Shown one piece after another: positions 36,634 through 45,914 of a stretch of 64,000 nucleotides of DNA (position 1 is its first letter; every line of letters starts with the position of its first letter). Source of the stretch: an uncultured Alphaproteobacteria bacterium (lineage in GTDB: Bacteria; Pseudomonadota; Alphaproteobacteria; HIMB59; GCA-002718135); assembly GCA_902621165.1 (NCBI GenBank), contig CACNKX010000005.1:1-64000 (forward strand). The letters are read 5' to 3'. The notes below the pieces were generated by a model. It had not been told where the DNA came from. It saw only the letters and a list, made by a program, of their open reading frames with translations, and made no database searches. The translations under genes were made by a program, and so were the position numbers.

Positions 36634-37465
36634 TCTTGTCGGTAAGACTAATGCAGGTAAATCAACTCTATTAAATAACCTTGTTGGTGAGAAAATTTCA
36701 ATAACAAACAAAAAAATTAATACTACTGAAGATTTTGTAATTGGTATTGTTAATATTAAAAATACTCAACTAGTTCTATATGATACACCTGGTATCAGCT
36801 TTCTTAGAGATAATAAATCTCAAAAAACTAAATTGAAGAAAAATTTATGGGAAGGCTTAAATCAATCAGATATTATTTTGTATTTAATTGATTCAAAAAA
36901 GATTGAATTAAATGATTTAAAAAATGACTTTCCTAAACTTTATGAATTAAAAAAGAATATTTCAATTATTTTTAATAAAACAGATTTAATAAAAGCAGAA
37001 AATTTACTTAAACATATAAAATTAATTACAGAAAAATATAAAATAGAGAAATTTTTTAACATATCAGCTAAAAAAAAATTAGGTTTTGAAAATTTAATTG
37101 ATTATCTTTTTCAAAAATCAAAATATGGAAGTTGGCTATATAAGGATGATGAAATCACAGACAAAGATGATATTTTTATCACCAATGAATGTACAAGAAA
37201 TGAAATATTATCATTAATTCATAAAGAAATTCCATATAATATTGAAGTAACTAATAAAACTTTTAAATATTTGAAAAATGGACAGCTAAAAATAAAGCAA
37301 GACATTATTATTAAAAATGACAGATACAAAAAAATATTATTGGGTAGGAAGGGATCTAAAATAAAAGATATTAGAATAAAAAGTCAAAAAGAAATTTCTA
37401 ATATTTTAGATGTAAAAACTCATCTTTATATCAATATTATTTCATCAGATGCAAAAAAAATTTAA
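36608..37465 (+). CDS. era: GTPase Era
   Basis: Era is a GTPase required for 30S ribosome assembly. The 285 residues include G1 GKTNAGKST (usually GRPNVGKS), G3 YDTPG, G4 NKTD and a C-terminal KH domain with GRKGSKIKDIRIKSQKEI. The ATG lies inside the rnc coding end, giving the long overlap usual for rnc-era. Its 3' end overlaps recO by 17 bp. Confidence 0.96.
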   Translation: MKRKILKISLVGKTNAGKSTLLNNLVGEKISITNKKINTTEDFVIGIVNIKNTQLVLYDTPGISFLRDNKSQKTKLKKNLWEGLNQSDIILYLIDSKKIELNDLKNDFPKLYELKKNISIIFNKTDLIKAENLLKHIKLITEKYKIEKFFNISAKKKLGFENLIDYLFQKSKYGSWLYKDDEITDKDDIFITNECTRNEILSLIHKEIPYNIEVTNKTFKYLKNGQLKIKQDIIIKNDRYKKILLGRKGSKIKDIRIKSQKEISNILDVKTHLYINIISSDAKKI

Positions 37466-38165
37466 CGGAATACTTATACATTCAAAAGTTTTCAAAGATA
37501 ATGATCTATTAATTAAATTTTTATCAGATACTGATGAAGTACTTTCTGGAATTGTATACGGAGGACTTTCAAAAAATAAGAAAAATATAATGCAACTTGG
37601 TTTTTTTTTAAATTTGGACGTGACATACATTGGCAATCGCCCACCATCAATAAAAGCTGAATTATCAAAACCTTATTTATCAAATGTTATTAATGATAAA
37701 TATAAACTAAGCTGCCTACTTTCACTTGTATCTTTAATTAATGCCTCAGTAATTGAAGGACAGAAAATAAACCAAATATATAAAATTTCTAAAGATTTTT
37801 TAGAAATTATGATTAGTAAAAAAAAATGGTTAAATTTCTTTTGTATCTACTTATTTGATTTGCTTAAATATATTGGATACGAATTAGATTATGTTAACAA
37901 TAATAGATTGAAATATTTTGATACAGATACTTTAGAATTTAAAGAAAATTACTCAAACTATACTATTGATTTTCCTCATCATCTTTTTGTGAGTAATTCA
38001 AATAGTACATTCGATTATAACTCTTTAAATAATTTTTTTAAAATTTTTGAAATTATTTATATTAAAAATCATTTATCAAATTTAAATCATAAATTGCCAA
38101 ATCAGTATATTTTATTTAAGAAAAATATAATCAGTTTTTTAGAAAAGAATGAACAAAATAATTGA
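37449..38165 (+). CDS. recO: DNA repair protein RecO
   Basis: RecO loads RecA with RecF and RecR. The 238-residue protein has the N-terminal OB fold (FNGILIHSKVFKDNDLLIKFLS, GIVYGGLSKN) and the helical C-terminal half; the zinc-binding cysteines of some homologues are absent. It overlaps era at the start and parC by 17 bp at the end. Sequence conservation is low, so synteny with era and parC adds weight. Confidence 0.9.
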   Translation: MQKKFNGILIHSKVFKDNDLLIKFLSDTDEVLSGIVYGGLSKNKKNIMQLGFFLNLDVTYIGNRPPSIKAELSKPYLSNVINDKYKLSCLLSLVSLINASVIEGQKINQIYKISKDFLEIMISKKKWLNFFCIYLFDLLKYIGYELDYVNNNRLKYFDTDTLEFKENYSNYTIDFPHHLFVSNSNSTFDYNSLNNFFKIFEIIYIKNHLSNLNHKLPNQYILFKKNIISFLEKNEQNN

Positions 38166-40341
38166 ATCTAACTTAGATACTATACTGAGTGAAAAGTATC
38201 TTTCTTATGCAATATCAACCATTGTTTCAAGGTCATTACCTGATGTAAGGGACGGATTAAAACCTGTTCATCGCAGAATAATTTATTCAATGTATCAACT
38301 AAAACTTTTCAAAAGTTCAAGTTATAAAAAATGTGCAAGAATTGTTGGTGATGTGATGGGTAAATTTCATCCGCATGGAGATCAAGCTATTTATGATAGT
38401 TTGGTAAGGATGGCTCAGGATTTTTCTACAAGAATTACATTGGTCGATGGTCAGGGCAACTTTGGAAATATTGATGGTGATAATCCTGCAGCAATGCGAT
38501 ACACCGAGGCAAGATTACAAGATTATACAAATTATTTTTTTGATGGTATCGAAGAAAATTCTGTAGATTTTAAAGATAATTACGATGGTCAAAATTTAGA
38601 ACCTGTGGTTCTACCATCTCAGCTTCCTAATATTTTAATTAATGGAGCAATGGGAATAGCTGTAGGCATGGCCACAAACATCCCCCCCCATAATATTGTT
38701 GAATTAATTGATGCATTAAAATTAATAATAAAAAAAGATAAAGCTTCACTTACTGAAATTTTAAAAATTATTAATGGACCAGATCTTCCCACAGGTGGTG
38801 AAATAATTTTAGATAATAATGAAAAAAAGCAAATTTATAAGAATGGCAAGGGATCATTTAATATTAATGCTAAATACCAAATAGAAGAATTAAAAAATGG
38901 TCTGTATCAAATAATTATTACTGAAATTCCATATCAAGTTAATAAAGTTAAGATAATCGAACAACTTGCTAATAACATCAATAATAAAAAATTACCTTTG
39001 GACGATGTTGTCGATGAATCAGATGAAAATATTAGAATTGTTTTAAAACCCAAAACTAGAAATATTGATGCAGAAAAATTAATAAGCTTATGTTTTAAAT
39101 TAACTGACTTATCTATTAAGTACTCTTGTAATTTTAATGTATTAATTGATGGTATAGAACCCAAACAAATTGGAATTATTGAAATACTTTCTAATTTTTT
39201 AGAACATCGAAAAGTTACCATTAAAAGAAAATCCAAATTTAATATAGAAAAAATTAAAAAGAGACTAGAAATTCTTAAGGGGTATCAAATTGTCTTTAAA
39301 AATTTAAATTCTATAATAAAAATAATAAGAACTAAGGATAATCCTAAAAAAGAATTAATAAAAAAATACAAATTGTCTGATTTACAGTGTGATTCAATTT
39401 TAAGTATGCGTTTAGGATCTCTAAGAAAGATTGATGAAAAAAATATTAAAGATGAAATCCAAAAATTAAATGAAGAATTAAAATATCTTAATAAATTAAT
39501 TAAAGATAAAAAAACATTAGATAAATTTATAGTAAGTGAATTAGATCTTATAAAAGGTGATTTAGATATCGATATAAAGGAGAGAAAATCTTTAATTTCA
39601 TCAGAACAAAATAATGATATTGATATTAGTATTGATGAATTTAAAGAAATTGAAAAATTCACCGTTATCATTAATAAAGATTTTCAGCTCAAGAGAATTA
39701 AAGAGATAACTGATGAAAAGGAAATTGAAAAAATAAACAATGAAAATCTATTTTCAGTTAATTTAAATTCAAATCAAAAAATACTTTTGTTTGTTTCTTC
39801 CGGTAAAGTTTACACGATAGATCCAAATATTTTACCAGGTGGAAATAGTAACCCCAAATCATTTATTTATTTTGTTGATAGTATGCCTAAAGATAAAATT
39901 ACTGGATTACTTTCATCAATTGATCAAGAATTCTTAATTGTATCCAAAAATGGCAAAGGATTTATTAGTAATACTGAAACTCTTGTAACAAACCAAAAGA
40001 AAGGTAAGCAATTATTTAATTTAAAAAATAATGATGTAGTTATTAAAGTATTAAATCTTTCAAAAAAACACATAGCTTGCGTTACAAAGTTACAAAAAAT
40101 GTTAATTTTTGAAATTGATGCTTTGCCAAAATTACAAAAGGGTGGAGGAGTTCAATTAATTAAAATTAAGAAAGATGATTTTTTATCCGATGTCACTCAG
40201 TTAACTATTGAAGATGGATTAGAATGGAGTACTGGCTCTAAGAATAGAAAGTTAGAAGATGTTGATTTTTGGATGGGAAAAAGGGCTCAGGCAGGAAAAA
40301 AAGTCCCTAAATATTTTAATAAAAATCTTAAATTTGATTAA
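38149..40341 (+). CDS. parC: DNA topoisomerase IV subunit A
   Basis: ParC is the DNA-cleaving subunit of topoisomerase IV, which decatenates daughter chromosomes. The 730-residue protein has the GyrA/ParC N-terminal pattern (YAISTIVSRSLPDVRDGLKPVHRRI), PHGDQAIYD, and the active-site Tyr in AAMRYTEARL. The C-terminal beta-pinwheel lacks the GyrA box, which separates it from GyrA. It starts inside the recO end. A 41 bp gap precedes the next gene. Confidence 0.95.
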   Translation: MNKIIESNLDTILSEKYLSYAISTIVSRSLPDVRDGLKPVHRRIIYSMYQLKLFKSSSYKKCARIVGDVMGKFHPHGDQAIYDSLVRMAQDFSTRITLVDGQGNFGNIDGDNPAAMRYTEARLQDYTNYFFDGIEENSVDFKDNYDGQNLEPVVLPSQLPNILINGAMGIAVGMATNIPPHNIVELIDALKLIIKKDKASLTEILKIINGPDLPTGGEIILDNNEKKQIYKNGKGSFNINAKYQIEELKNGLYQIIITEIPYQVNKVKIIEQLANNINNKKLPLDDVVDESDENIRIVLKPKTRNIDAEKLISLCFKLTDLSIKYSCNFNVLIDGIEPKQIGIIEILSNFLEHRKVTIKRKSKFNIEKIKKRLEILKGYQIVFKNLNSIIKIIRTKDNPKKELIKKYKLSDLQCDSILSMRLGSLRKIDEKNIKDEIQKLNEELKYLNKLIKDKKTLDKFIVSELDLIKGDLDIDIKERKSLISSEQNNDIDISIDEFKEIEKFTVIINKDFQLKRIKEITDEKEIEKINNENLFSVNLNSNQKILLFVSSGKVYTIDPNILPGGNSNPKSFIYFVDSMPKDKITGLLSSIDQEFLIVSKNGKGFISNTETLVTNQKKGKQLFNLKNNDVVIKVLNLSKKHIACVTKLQKMLIFEIDALPKLQKGGGVQLIKIKKDDFLSDVTQLTIEDGLEWSTGSKNRKLEDVDFWMGKRAQAGKKVPKYFNKNLKFD

Positions 40342-40382
40342 TAAATACTTTTATTATAATTCAATAGGTTTAAAATTATTAC

Positions 40383-41501
40383 ATGAACAAACCTAATCTC
40401 AATACACAATCTGTTTTATCAATGAAAGGTGAGGGTTATTACTCTCAAAAAACTGTTGGGGCAAAAAATGCTATAGATAAAATGGAAGTATTAATTGAAG
40501 AAGCCTTTAAAAATATTCCTAAAGTTGACAAACTTAGAATAGCTGATTTTGGCAGTGCTGATGGCGGTACAAGTCAAGAAATGTGGTTTAATATTATTGA
40601 AAAAATAAAAAAATCTGGAGATAATAGAGAAATTGAAATGTTGTATACTGATTTAGCATCTAATGACTTTTCAGTTTTATTTAGAATGATGCAAGGAATG
40701 CAAGGTAATGATAATTTTGCTTACCAGAATAAATTTGAAAATGTTTTCGTGCACGGATGTGGTACAGGTTTTCATAAACAATTGATGTCTAATAATAGTT
40801 TATCGTTAGGATTCTCTGCGACTGCAATGCACTATGTTTCAGAAAGACCATGTTTGATAAATAACCATGTTCATATGGTAGGTTCAAATGAAAAAGAAAA
40901 AAAACAATTTAAAAACCAAGCTCTAAAAGATTGGGAAACAATTTTATTAAATCGATCAAATGAATTAGTTCCAGGTGGAAGGTTTATTTGTATAAATTTT
41001 GGAATAGATGAAAAGGGTCGATATTTAGGTAACACTGGCGGTCATAATATGTTTAATAATTTTACTAAACATTGGAAAAATTTAGAGCAAAATGGGATTA
41101 TTACTAATGAAGAATTTGTTAATGCTACTTTTACTCAACATTATAGAACTGTTGAAGAATTTAGAAAACCTTTTGATGACCCTAACTCAGAAATATCAAA
41201 ATCTGGGTTAATTCTTAAAAAATGTGAAACAATGTTTACCGATTGTCCTTTTAAAATTCATTATAATAAAAATAAATCTACTATGTCATCAAGGGAATAT
41301 GCTGAAACATTAATACCAACAATGAGAAGTTGGTCAGAAACTGTATTTAAAACAGCATTAGAAAAAAGAAATCCTAATGAAATAAATCAAATTGTCGATC
41401 AATTTTATAATGCTTATCTTGAGGAAGTAACAGAAAATCCATCAGGTCATGCAATGGATTATATTCATATAGTAATGGATATAGAAAAAAAAATTAACTA
41501 A
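40383..41501 (+). CDS. SABATH-like (Methyltransf_7) carboxyl methyltransferase
   Basis: The 372-residue protein has the domain order of the SABATH family, best known from plant salicylate, jasmonate and gibberellate methyltransferases. SLSMKGEG-type start appears as SMKGEGYYSQKT, the SAM motif is IADFGSADGGTS, a partner-binding region reads SLSLGFSATAMHYVSERP, and a central ELVPGGRFICINFG follows a WETILLNRSN helix. Bacterial relatives exist but their substrates are mostly unknown. The likely reaction is SAM-dependent methylation of a small carboxylic acid. It is last in the plus-strand block, convergent with and overlapping dctM by 4 bp. Confidence 0.8.
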   Translation: MNKPNLNTQSVLSMKGEGYYSQKTVGAKNAIDKMEVLIEEAFKNIPKVDKLRIADFGSADGGTSQEMWFNIIEKIKKSGDNREIEMLYTDLASNDFSVLFRMMQGMQGNDNFAYQNKFENVFVHGCGTGFHKQLMSNNSLSLGFSATAMHYVSERPCLINNHVHMVGSNEKEKKQFKNQALKDWETILLNRSNELVPGGRFICINFGIDEKGRYLGNTGGHNMFNNFTKHWKNLEQNGIITNEEFVNATFTQHYRTVEEFRKPFDDPNSEISKSGLILKKCETMFTDCPFKIHYNKNKSTMSSREYAETLIPTMRSWSETVFKTALEKRNPNEINQIVDQFYNAYLEEVTENPSGHAMDYIHIVMDIEKKIN

Positions 41502-43735
41502 AAATATAAAGAAATATCTTCATGTACAGATTTACATGAAGCTAAATAAATAGCTTGCTCTTTATTCAGTTTGTCTTGTTTTCTTAATCCAAAAGTCTCA
41601 GTACCAGTTTCAGATAATTTAATTAAATCACTTAAGATAATTTTATTACCACCCAATCTCCAATTTTTTTCAAAATTGTATATTTTTTTTGCTTCATTAA
41701 TTAAAGCTAATGCTTCTGTCTTCTTATTGTAATTTTTTTTCAACAATTTTCTTGCTTTTTTGATTGGTTTTGTAATATTTGAAGTGTCAGTGAAAGAATT
41801 AAATAATCTCTCGAAATTTTTAATTATTTCTTCAATTCCATCTCTTTCCTCATTAACATTATTTAATAACTCATTAAAATTAATTTCTAATTTTGAAAAT
41901 TCTTTAGCATTTTGAAAAATTTTGATAAATTTTTGTAAATCATTAAATGAGTTATCTACTGATTTATTATAACTAAGTTTCTTTTTCTTAAAATTATCTA
42001 ATATTGTTTTGAAATTATCATTTTCCTCTTTCCAATTTGATGGAATTGTCATTTTTATACTCTCAATTTCATTTTCTAATTCAAAAATTTCCTCTTCAAA
42101 CTTCTGAATTTCATTAAGTTCAGTTTCAAGTCTAATTTCTTTTTTAATTTTTTCTATCTTTGACAATTTCTTATAAATATTTTTTTCAATATTCCTTACT
42201 TTTGTGTGAAGTGGCTTATAATTAATAGAGTAATCGTTAAAATTTTTACGTGATAATTTTACTTCTTCTATCAAATTCTTTGAGTCATTGATGTTATTAA
42301 TCATATTAGTAAAATTTTTATTTTGTTTATCTGGTAAAAAATCAATATTGGTAGTCATTATGTCATTTGTAATTAATATTGATTCAGAAAAATTTTCTTC
42401 ATATTTATTATAAGAATAATCTATTAAACATTCTTGAAGTTTAGGATTAATTGGAGGGGGAGAAACTTCTGATGAATAATAAGATCTAAGAGGTAAATAA
42501 TTTACTAATTGTGGAAAATATCCAACTACACCTAAACCAACTAATTGAAGTACTATAAACACGCTTGCACCTTTCCAAATTTCAGTCGTTTTTATTGATT
42601 TTGGTGCTACTCCTCTTAGATAAAATAGTGAAAATCCAAATGGTGGAGTTAAAAATGAAGTTTGCATATTTACACCAATCATTACACCCAACCAAACTGC
42701 AGTAACATTTGCTGATGTTTCAGCTAATAGTATTGGTGCAACTATAGGAACAACAACAATAGCAATTTCTATGAAATCTAAAAAAAAACCGAGTACAAAT
42801 ATAACTGCCATTACAACTATAAATTGTGTCCAAAAACCTCCAGGAAGACTAGTGAGAAAATCCTTAACTATTTCTTCACCTCCGAAACCTCTAAACGCTG
42901 CTGTTAACATTGCAGCCCCAATCAGAATTATAAAAACCATTGAAGTAGTTAAACTTGTTTCAATCATTACGTTTTTTAAAACATTATTTATTTTAAATGT
43001 TCTCCAAAAACTCCAAACAACACCAACAAGTAAACCAGGTAAGAAAGCTCCTAAAAACATATTCCCAGCACTGACTGAATCTACACTAAATTGACTTGGT
43101 ATATTTGTAGAACCAGTTACGTTTTTATAATTTTCTATTCTCATATTATCTGCCGCATCTGAAGCAGATGCTAATTGATCTGACAAAATAATAAGGACAA
43201 TTGAAGGTGGAATTATTTGACCAAGTGTACCAGAAGAACAAACAATTCCAGAAGCAAGTGATTTATTATAATTATTTTTCATCATTGCTGGTAAAGAAAT
43301 TAAACCCATCGCAACTACCGTAGCCCCTACAATGCCTGTCGTAGCAGCTAATAATGCACCAACAAATATTACAGAAATACCTAATCCTCCTGGAATAGGT
43401 CCAAACAATTGCCCCATACTTATCAATAAATCTTCTGCAATTTTTGATTTTTCAAGCATTATTCCCATAAAAATAAAAAGAGGTATTGCTATCAATGTAT
43501 CTCTTTCTACCTCCCAATATACTCCTCGGAAATTTGTTATTCCTGCATTAAGCCATTGAAAAGGACCATCAGATATAAAATATTCGTTTGGATTACCTTC
43601 AATTAAATATCCTGCTAAACCAGCTAAAAATATTGATATAATAGCTGAACCAGGAAGAGCAAAAGCTAATGGATATCCAGAAGCAAGTGCAAATGCCATT
43701 AAAAATATTAATAAAAAAAGAAAAAATAATTCCAT
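41498..43735 (-). CDS. dctM: TRAP transporter large permease subunit with coiled-coil C-terminal extension
   Basis: The first ~420 residues are a TRAP DctM-type permease (12 or so membrane segments; GIVGATVVAMGLISLPAM, SGTLGQIIPPS, NMQTSFLTPPFGFSLFYLRG), which with DctQ imports a solute delivered by the periplasmic DctP using an ion gradient. Ordinary DctM ends near there, but this protein continues to 745 residues. The extra ~320 residues are soluble, Lys/Glu/Asn-rich, with heptad-like stretches (KIEKIKKEIRLETELNEIQ; FEEEIFELENEIESI). The function of the tail is unknown. It starts 2 bp after dctQ ends. Confidence 0.93.
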   Translation of the reverse strand: MELFFLFLLIFLMAFALASGYPLAFALPGSAIISIFLAGLAGYLIEGNPNEYFISDGPFQWLNAGITNFRGVYWEVERDTLIAIPLFIFMGIMLEKSKIAEDLLISMGQLFGPIPGGLGISVIFVGALLAATTGIVGATVVAMGLISLPAMMKNNYNKSLASGIVCSSGTLGQIIPPSIVLIILSDQLASASDAADNMRIENYKNVTGSTNIPSQFSVDSVSAGNMFLGAFLPGLLVGVVWSFWRTFKINNVLKNVMIETSLTTSMVFIILIGAAMLTAAFRGFGGEEIVKDFLTSLPGGFWTQFIVVMAVIFVLGFFLDFIEIAIVVVPIVAPILLAETSANVTAVWLGVMIGVNMQTSFLTPPFGFSLFYLRGVAPKSIKTTEIWKGASVFIVLQLVGLGVVGYFPQLVNYLPLRSYYSSEVSPPPINPKLQECLIDYSYNKYEENFSESILITNDIMTTNIDFLPDKQNKNFTNMINNINDSKNLIEEVKLSRKNFNDYSINYKPLHTKVRNIEKNIYKKLSKIEKIKKEIRLETELNEIQKFEEEIFELENEIESIKMTIPSNWKEENDNFKTILDNFKKKKLSYNKSVDNSFNDLQKFIKIFQNAKEFSKLEINFNELLNNVNEERDGIEEIIKNFERLFNSFTDTSNITKPIKKARKLLKKNYNKKTEALALINEAKKIYNFEKNWRLGGNKIILSDLIKLSETGTETFGLRKQDKLNKEQAIYLASCKSVHEDISLYF

Positions 43736-43737
43736 TA

Positions 43738-44658
43738 TTAATTCTTTCTAATTACTTCTAAACTTCTTAATGAATAAATTATAAATTGTATCAGCATTGT
43801 AAGAGCAAATATTATTAAAAAACCCGCCATTAAATATTTTATATTCATTCCTTGGGTACTTTGAGATGTTTCAAAATTCATTATTGGTTGATTTAAAACA
43901 CATTGTTTACAATACATCCCAAGAAAGAATACAGTTAAGCAAAGTGGAATACCCAGTAATAAACTTCCAAAAAGATTTACTCTTGCTTTATTTTTTTCAC
44001 TAAAATTAGTATACAAAACATCAACTCTAACATGACCATCTTTAATTAAAGTATAATAACTTCCAAATAAAAATAAGCTTCCATACCAAAATCTCACAAG
44101 ATCACTCATTAAAGTTTGTTCATATGAAAAAACAAATCTTAAAATAACAATTTGAAATTCTGCTATTACCACAAGAAATGCTAACCAGTAGAAATTTAGA
44201 GCTCTGAAGTAATATGCAAAAATTAATGATACAAATAATAGAGGAAAATGAACATATGGGGCTCGAAAAGAATTATTTGAAAATTTTATGTTCCAACTTT
44301 TTCCAATCATTTGTTCAAGGAAACCTTCAATTATTAGAAAAGAAATTATGGCGTCAATTATTCCTATTATTAATACTGACCAAAAACCAAATCTAATTAT
44401 AAAATCATTAACTCTTTCAAGGTTATTGGCAAGAGTCAAATTATCCAGTTTTTTATTATAATAAATAAATATTAATGGAAAAATAATTGCTAATACATAA
44501 AGAAAAAATTGAAACGATGAAAATATATTTGCTGAATTATATATTGTAAACGCTCCAGGCCAATCACCTGCGAAAGTTAAATAATTATTAACTATAAATG
44601 CAAATACTATTAAGATTAAACAAATTGAAAAAAATTTAGAAATATTTGAAATATTCAT
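43738..44658 (-). CDS. dctQ: TRAP transporter small permease subunit, enlarged
   Basis: The C-terminal half carries the DctQ-type signature DGHVRVDVLY followed by two membrane helices. At 306 residues with about seven or eight hydrophobic segments it is nearly twice the usual 160-190 residue, four-helix subunit. The extra N-terminal part (about 1-150) contains segments starting ICLILIVFAFIV and FFLYVLAIIFPLIF. The start codon directly follows the nine-base U-tract of a terminator; there is no Shine-Dalgarno sequence. Both features set it apart from common TRAP operons. Confidence 0.9.
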   Translation of the reverse strand: MNISNISKFFSICLILIVFAFIVNNYLTFAGDWPGAFTIYNSANIFSSFQFFLYVLAIIFPLIFIYYNKKLDNLTLANNLERVNDFIIRFGFWSVLIIGIIDAIISFLIIEGFLEQMIGKSWNIKFSNNSFRAPYVHFPLLFVSLIFAYYFRALNFYWLAFLVVIAEFQIVILRFVFSYEQTLMSDLVRFWYGSLFLFGSYYTLIKDGHVRVDVLYTNFSEKNKARVNLFGSLLLGIPLCLTVFFLGMYCKQCVLNQPIMNFETSQSTQGMNIKYLMAGFLIIFALTMLIQFIIYSLRSLEVIRKN

Positions 44659-44687
44659 AAAAAAAAAGTGGGGAGTAAACTCCCCAC
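44659..44687 (-). terminator. Rho-independent terminator between dctP and dctQ
   Basis: Read on the minus strand, the stem GTGGGGAG/CTCCCCAC (eight G:C-rich pairs, extending to a ninth with the loop) lies at 44668-44687, and is followed by nine T residues (44659-44667) and then the ATG of dctQ. It is among the strongest hairpins in the window. It probably ends most dctP transcripts while allowing some read-through, giving more binding protein than permease. Confidence 0.85.
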
Positions 44688-44699
44688 ATGAATTAAAAT

Positions 44700-45806
44700 T
44701 TAACCTTCAAGTACTCTATTTCTTTGAGTAAAGAAAGCTGAGTCAGCTTTTTCTAGCCAACCACTTATTTCACTTCTTGATTTTCTAAAGCTTGCAAGAA
44801 TTCTTCCAGTTAGTTCATTACCTTCAGCAAGTTCTTCATACAGTTGTTCTGCTGCTTCACCCATTGCGTCGATAACATCTTCGTTGAATTCTCTTAGCTC
44901 TACACCATGATCATTAACAAGTCTCTGCAATGCAGCTCCATTATTTGCATTATATTCAGTTAACATTCTTTCGTTTTGAACTGTTGAAGCATGCTCAATA
45001 ATCATTTGATCTGTTTTGCTTAAACTTGTTAACCAAGATTTATTACAACCTAGTGTTATTAATGTTCCTGGTTCATGACATCCAGGCCAGTAATAATACT
45101 TTGCGGCTTCATAGAATCTTGATCTTTCATCATTCCATGGTCCTACCCATTCTGTTGCATCGATGGTTCCATTGATTAAGTTTTCATATATTTGTCCACC
45201 TGGCACACCTACAACAGATAAACCAAGTTTAGACATCATCATTCCACCTAATCCAGGAATTCTCATTTTAAGACCTTTGAAATCATCTGGAGAATTAATT
45301 TCTTTATTAAACCATCCACCCATTTGAACACCAGAGTTTCCAGCCATAAAGTTTTTCAAACCAAATTCATCACCAAGTTCATCCCAAAGTTCTTGTCCGC
45401 CACCATGTCGTATCCATCCGTTGATTTCAGTTGCAATCATTCCAAAAGGAACTGCTGCAAAGAAACCCCAACCTGGATGTTGTCCAATCCAATAGTAGTC
45501 AGCACTATTATACATTTGGGCATTTCCAGATGTAACTTCTGTGAATACATCTAATGGTCCTACTCTTTCTCCACCAGCAAAGTGATTTACAACAATACGA
45601 CCATCACTTAAGTCTGATATTCTTTGAGAAACAGCTTCAGCTCCTGTACCTAGTCCAGGATAGCCTCTACCCCAAGTAGCAACGCAGTTGACTTCTATTC
45701 TATCAGCTGCAATAGCTGGAGCTGGGAAAGATGAAACGGCTGTTGCAGCTGCTGCACCAATTCCTGCCTTTTTAAGGAAGTCACGTCTTTTAAAGTTTTT
45801 TTTCAT
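44700..45806 (-). CDS. dctP: TRAP transporter periplasmic solute-binding protein
   Basis: A 368-residue DctP-family binding protein of the mannitol/chloroaromatic-type subgroup by general pattern. The start carries a twin-arginine signal (KRRDFLKKAGIGAAAATA, cleavage near PAPAIAA). The mature part has WGRGYPGLG, the membrane-subunit contact region MRIPGLGG and INGTIDATEWVGPWND, which includes the substrate-binding residues. A strong GGGAGGA ribosome site lies upstream. The ligand cannot be read from the sequence; small carboxylates are common. It is the first gene of the TRAP operon. Confidence 0.95.
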   Translation of the reverse strand: MKKNFKRRDFLKKAGIGAAAATAVSSFPAPAIAADRIEVNCVATWGRGYPGLGTGAEAVSQRISDLSDGRIVVNHFAGGERVGPLDVFTEVTSGNAQMYNSADYYWIGQHPGWGFFAAVPFGMIATEINGWIRHGGGQELWDELGDEFGLKNFMAGNSGVQMGGWFNKEINSPDDFKGLKMRIPGLGGMMMSKLGLSVVGVPGGQIYENLINGTIDATEWVGPWNDERSRFYEAAKYYYWPGCHEPGTLITLGCNKSWLTSLSKTDQMIIEHASTVQNERMLTEYNANNGAALQRLVNDHGVELREFNEDVIDAMGEAAEQLYEELAEGNELTGRILASFRKSRSEISGWLEKADSAFFTQRNRVLEG

Positions 45807-45810
45807 ATGT

Positions 45811-45884
45811 CCTCCCGAGATTATATGAATAAATTAATTAATTTATTTATTAATAGAATTATACAAAAATAGAAAATCTATCAA
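45811..45884 (-). promoter_or_regulatory. Candidate promoter and strong ribosome-binding site of dctP
   Basis: On the minus strand, TTGATA (45879-45884) and a perfect TATAAT (45858-45863) are 15 bp apart, predicting a 5' leader of about 45 bases. The leader ends with GGGAGG (45811-45816), four bases before the ATG, one of the clearest Shine-Dalgarno sequences in the window. This suits a highly expressed binding protein. Confidence 0.55.
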
Positions 45885-45914
45885 TTTCAAATGATATAAA
45901 TAATAAGAAAATTA

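Noticed and set aside
39285..39671. 128-codon open frame on the minus strand inside parC
   Set aside because: Antisense to the helical tower region of parC, composed of Leu/Ile/Ser/Phe strings expected from reverse reading of Lys/Asn-rich codons.
42771..43094. 107-codon open frame on the plus strand inside dctM
   Set aside because: Antisense to conserved permease helices; no start signal and no family likeness.
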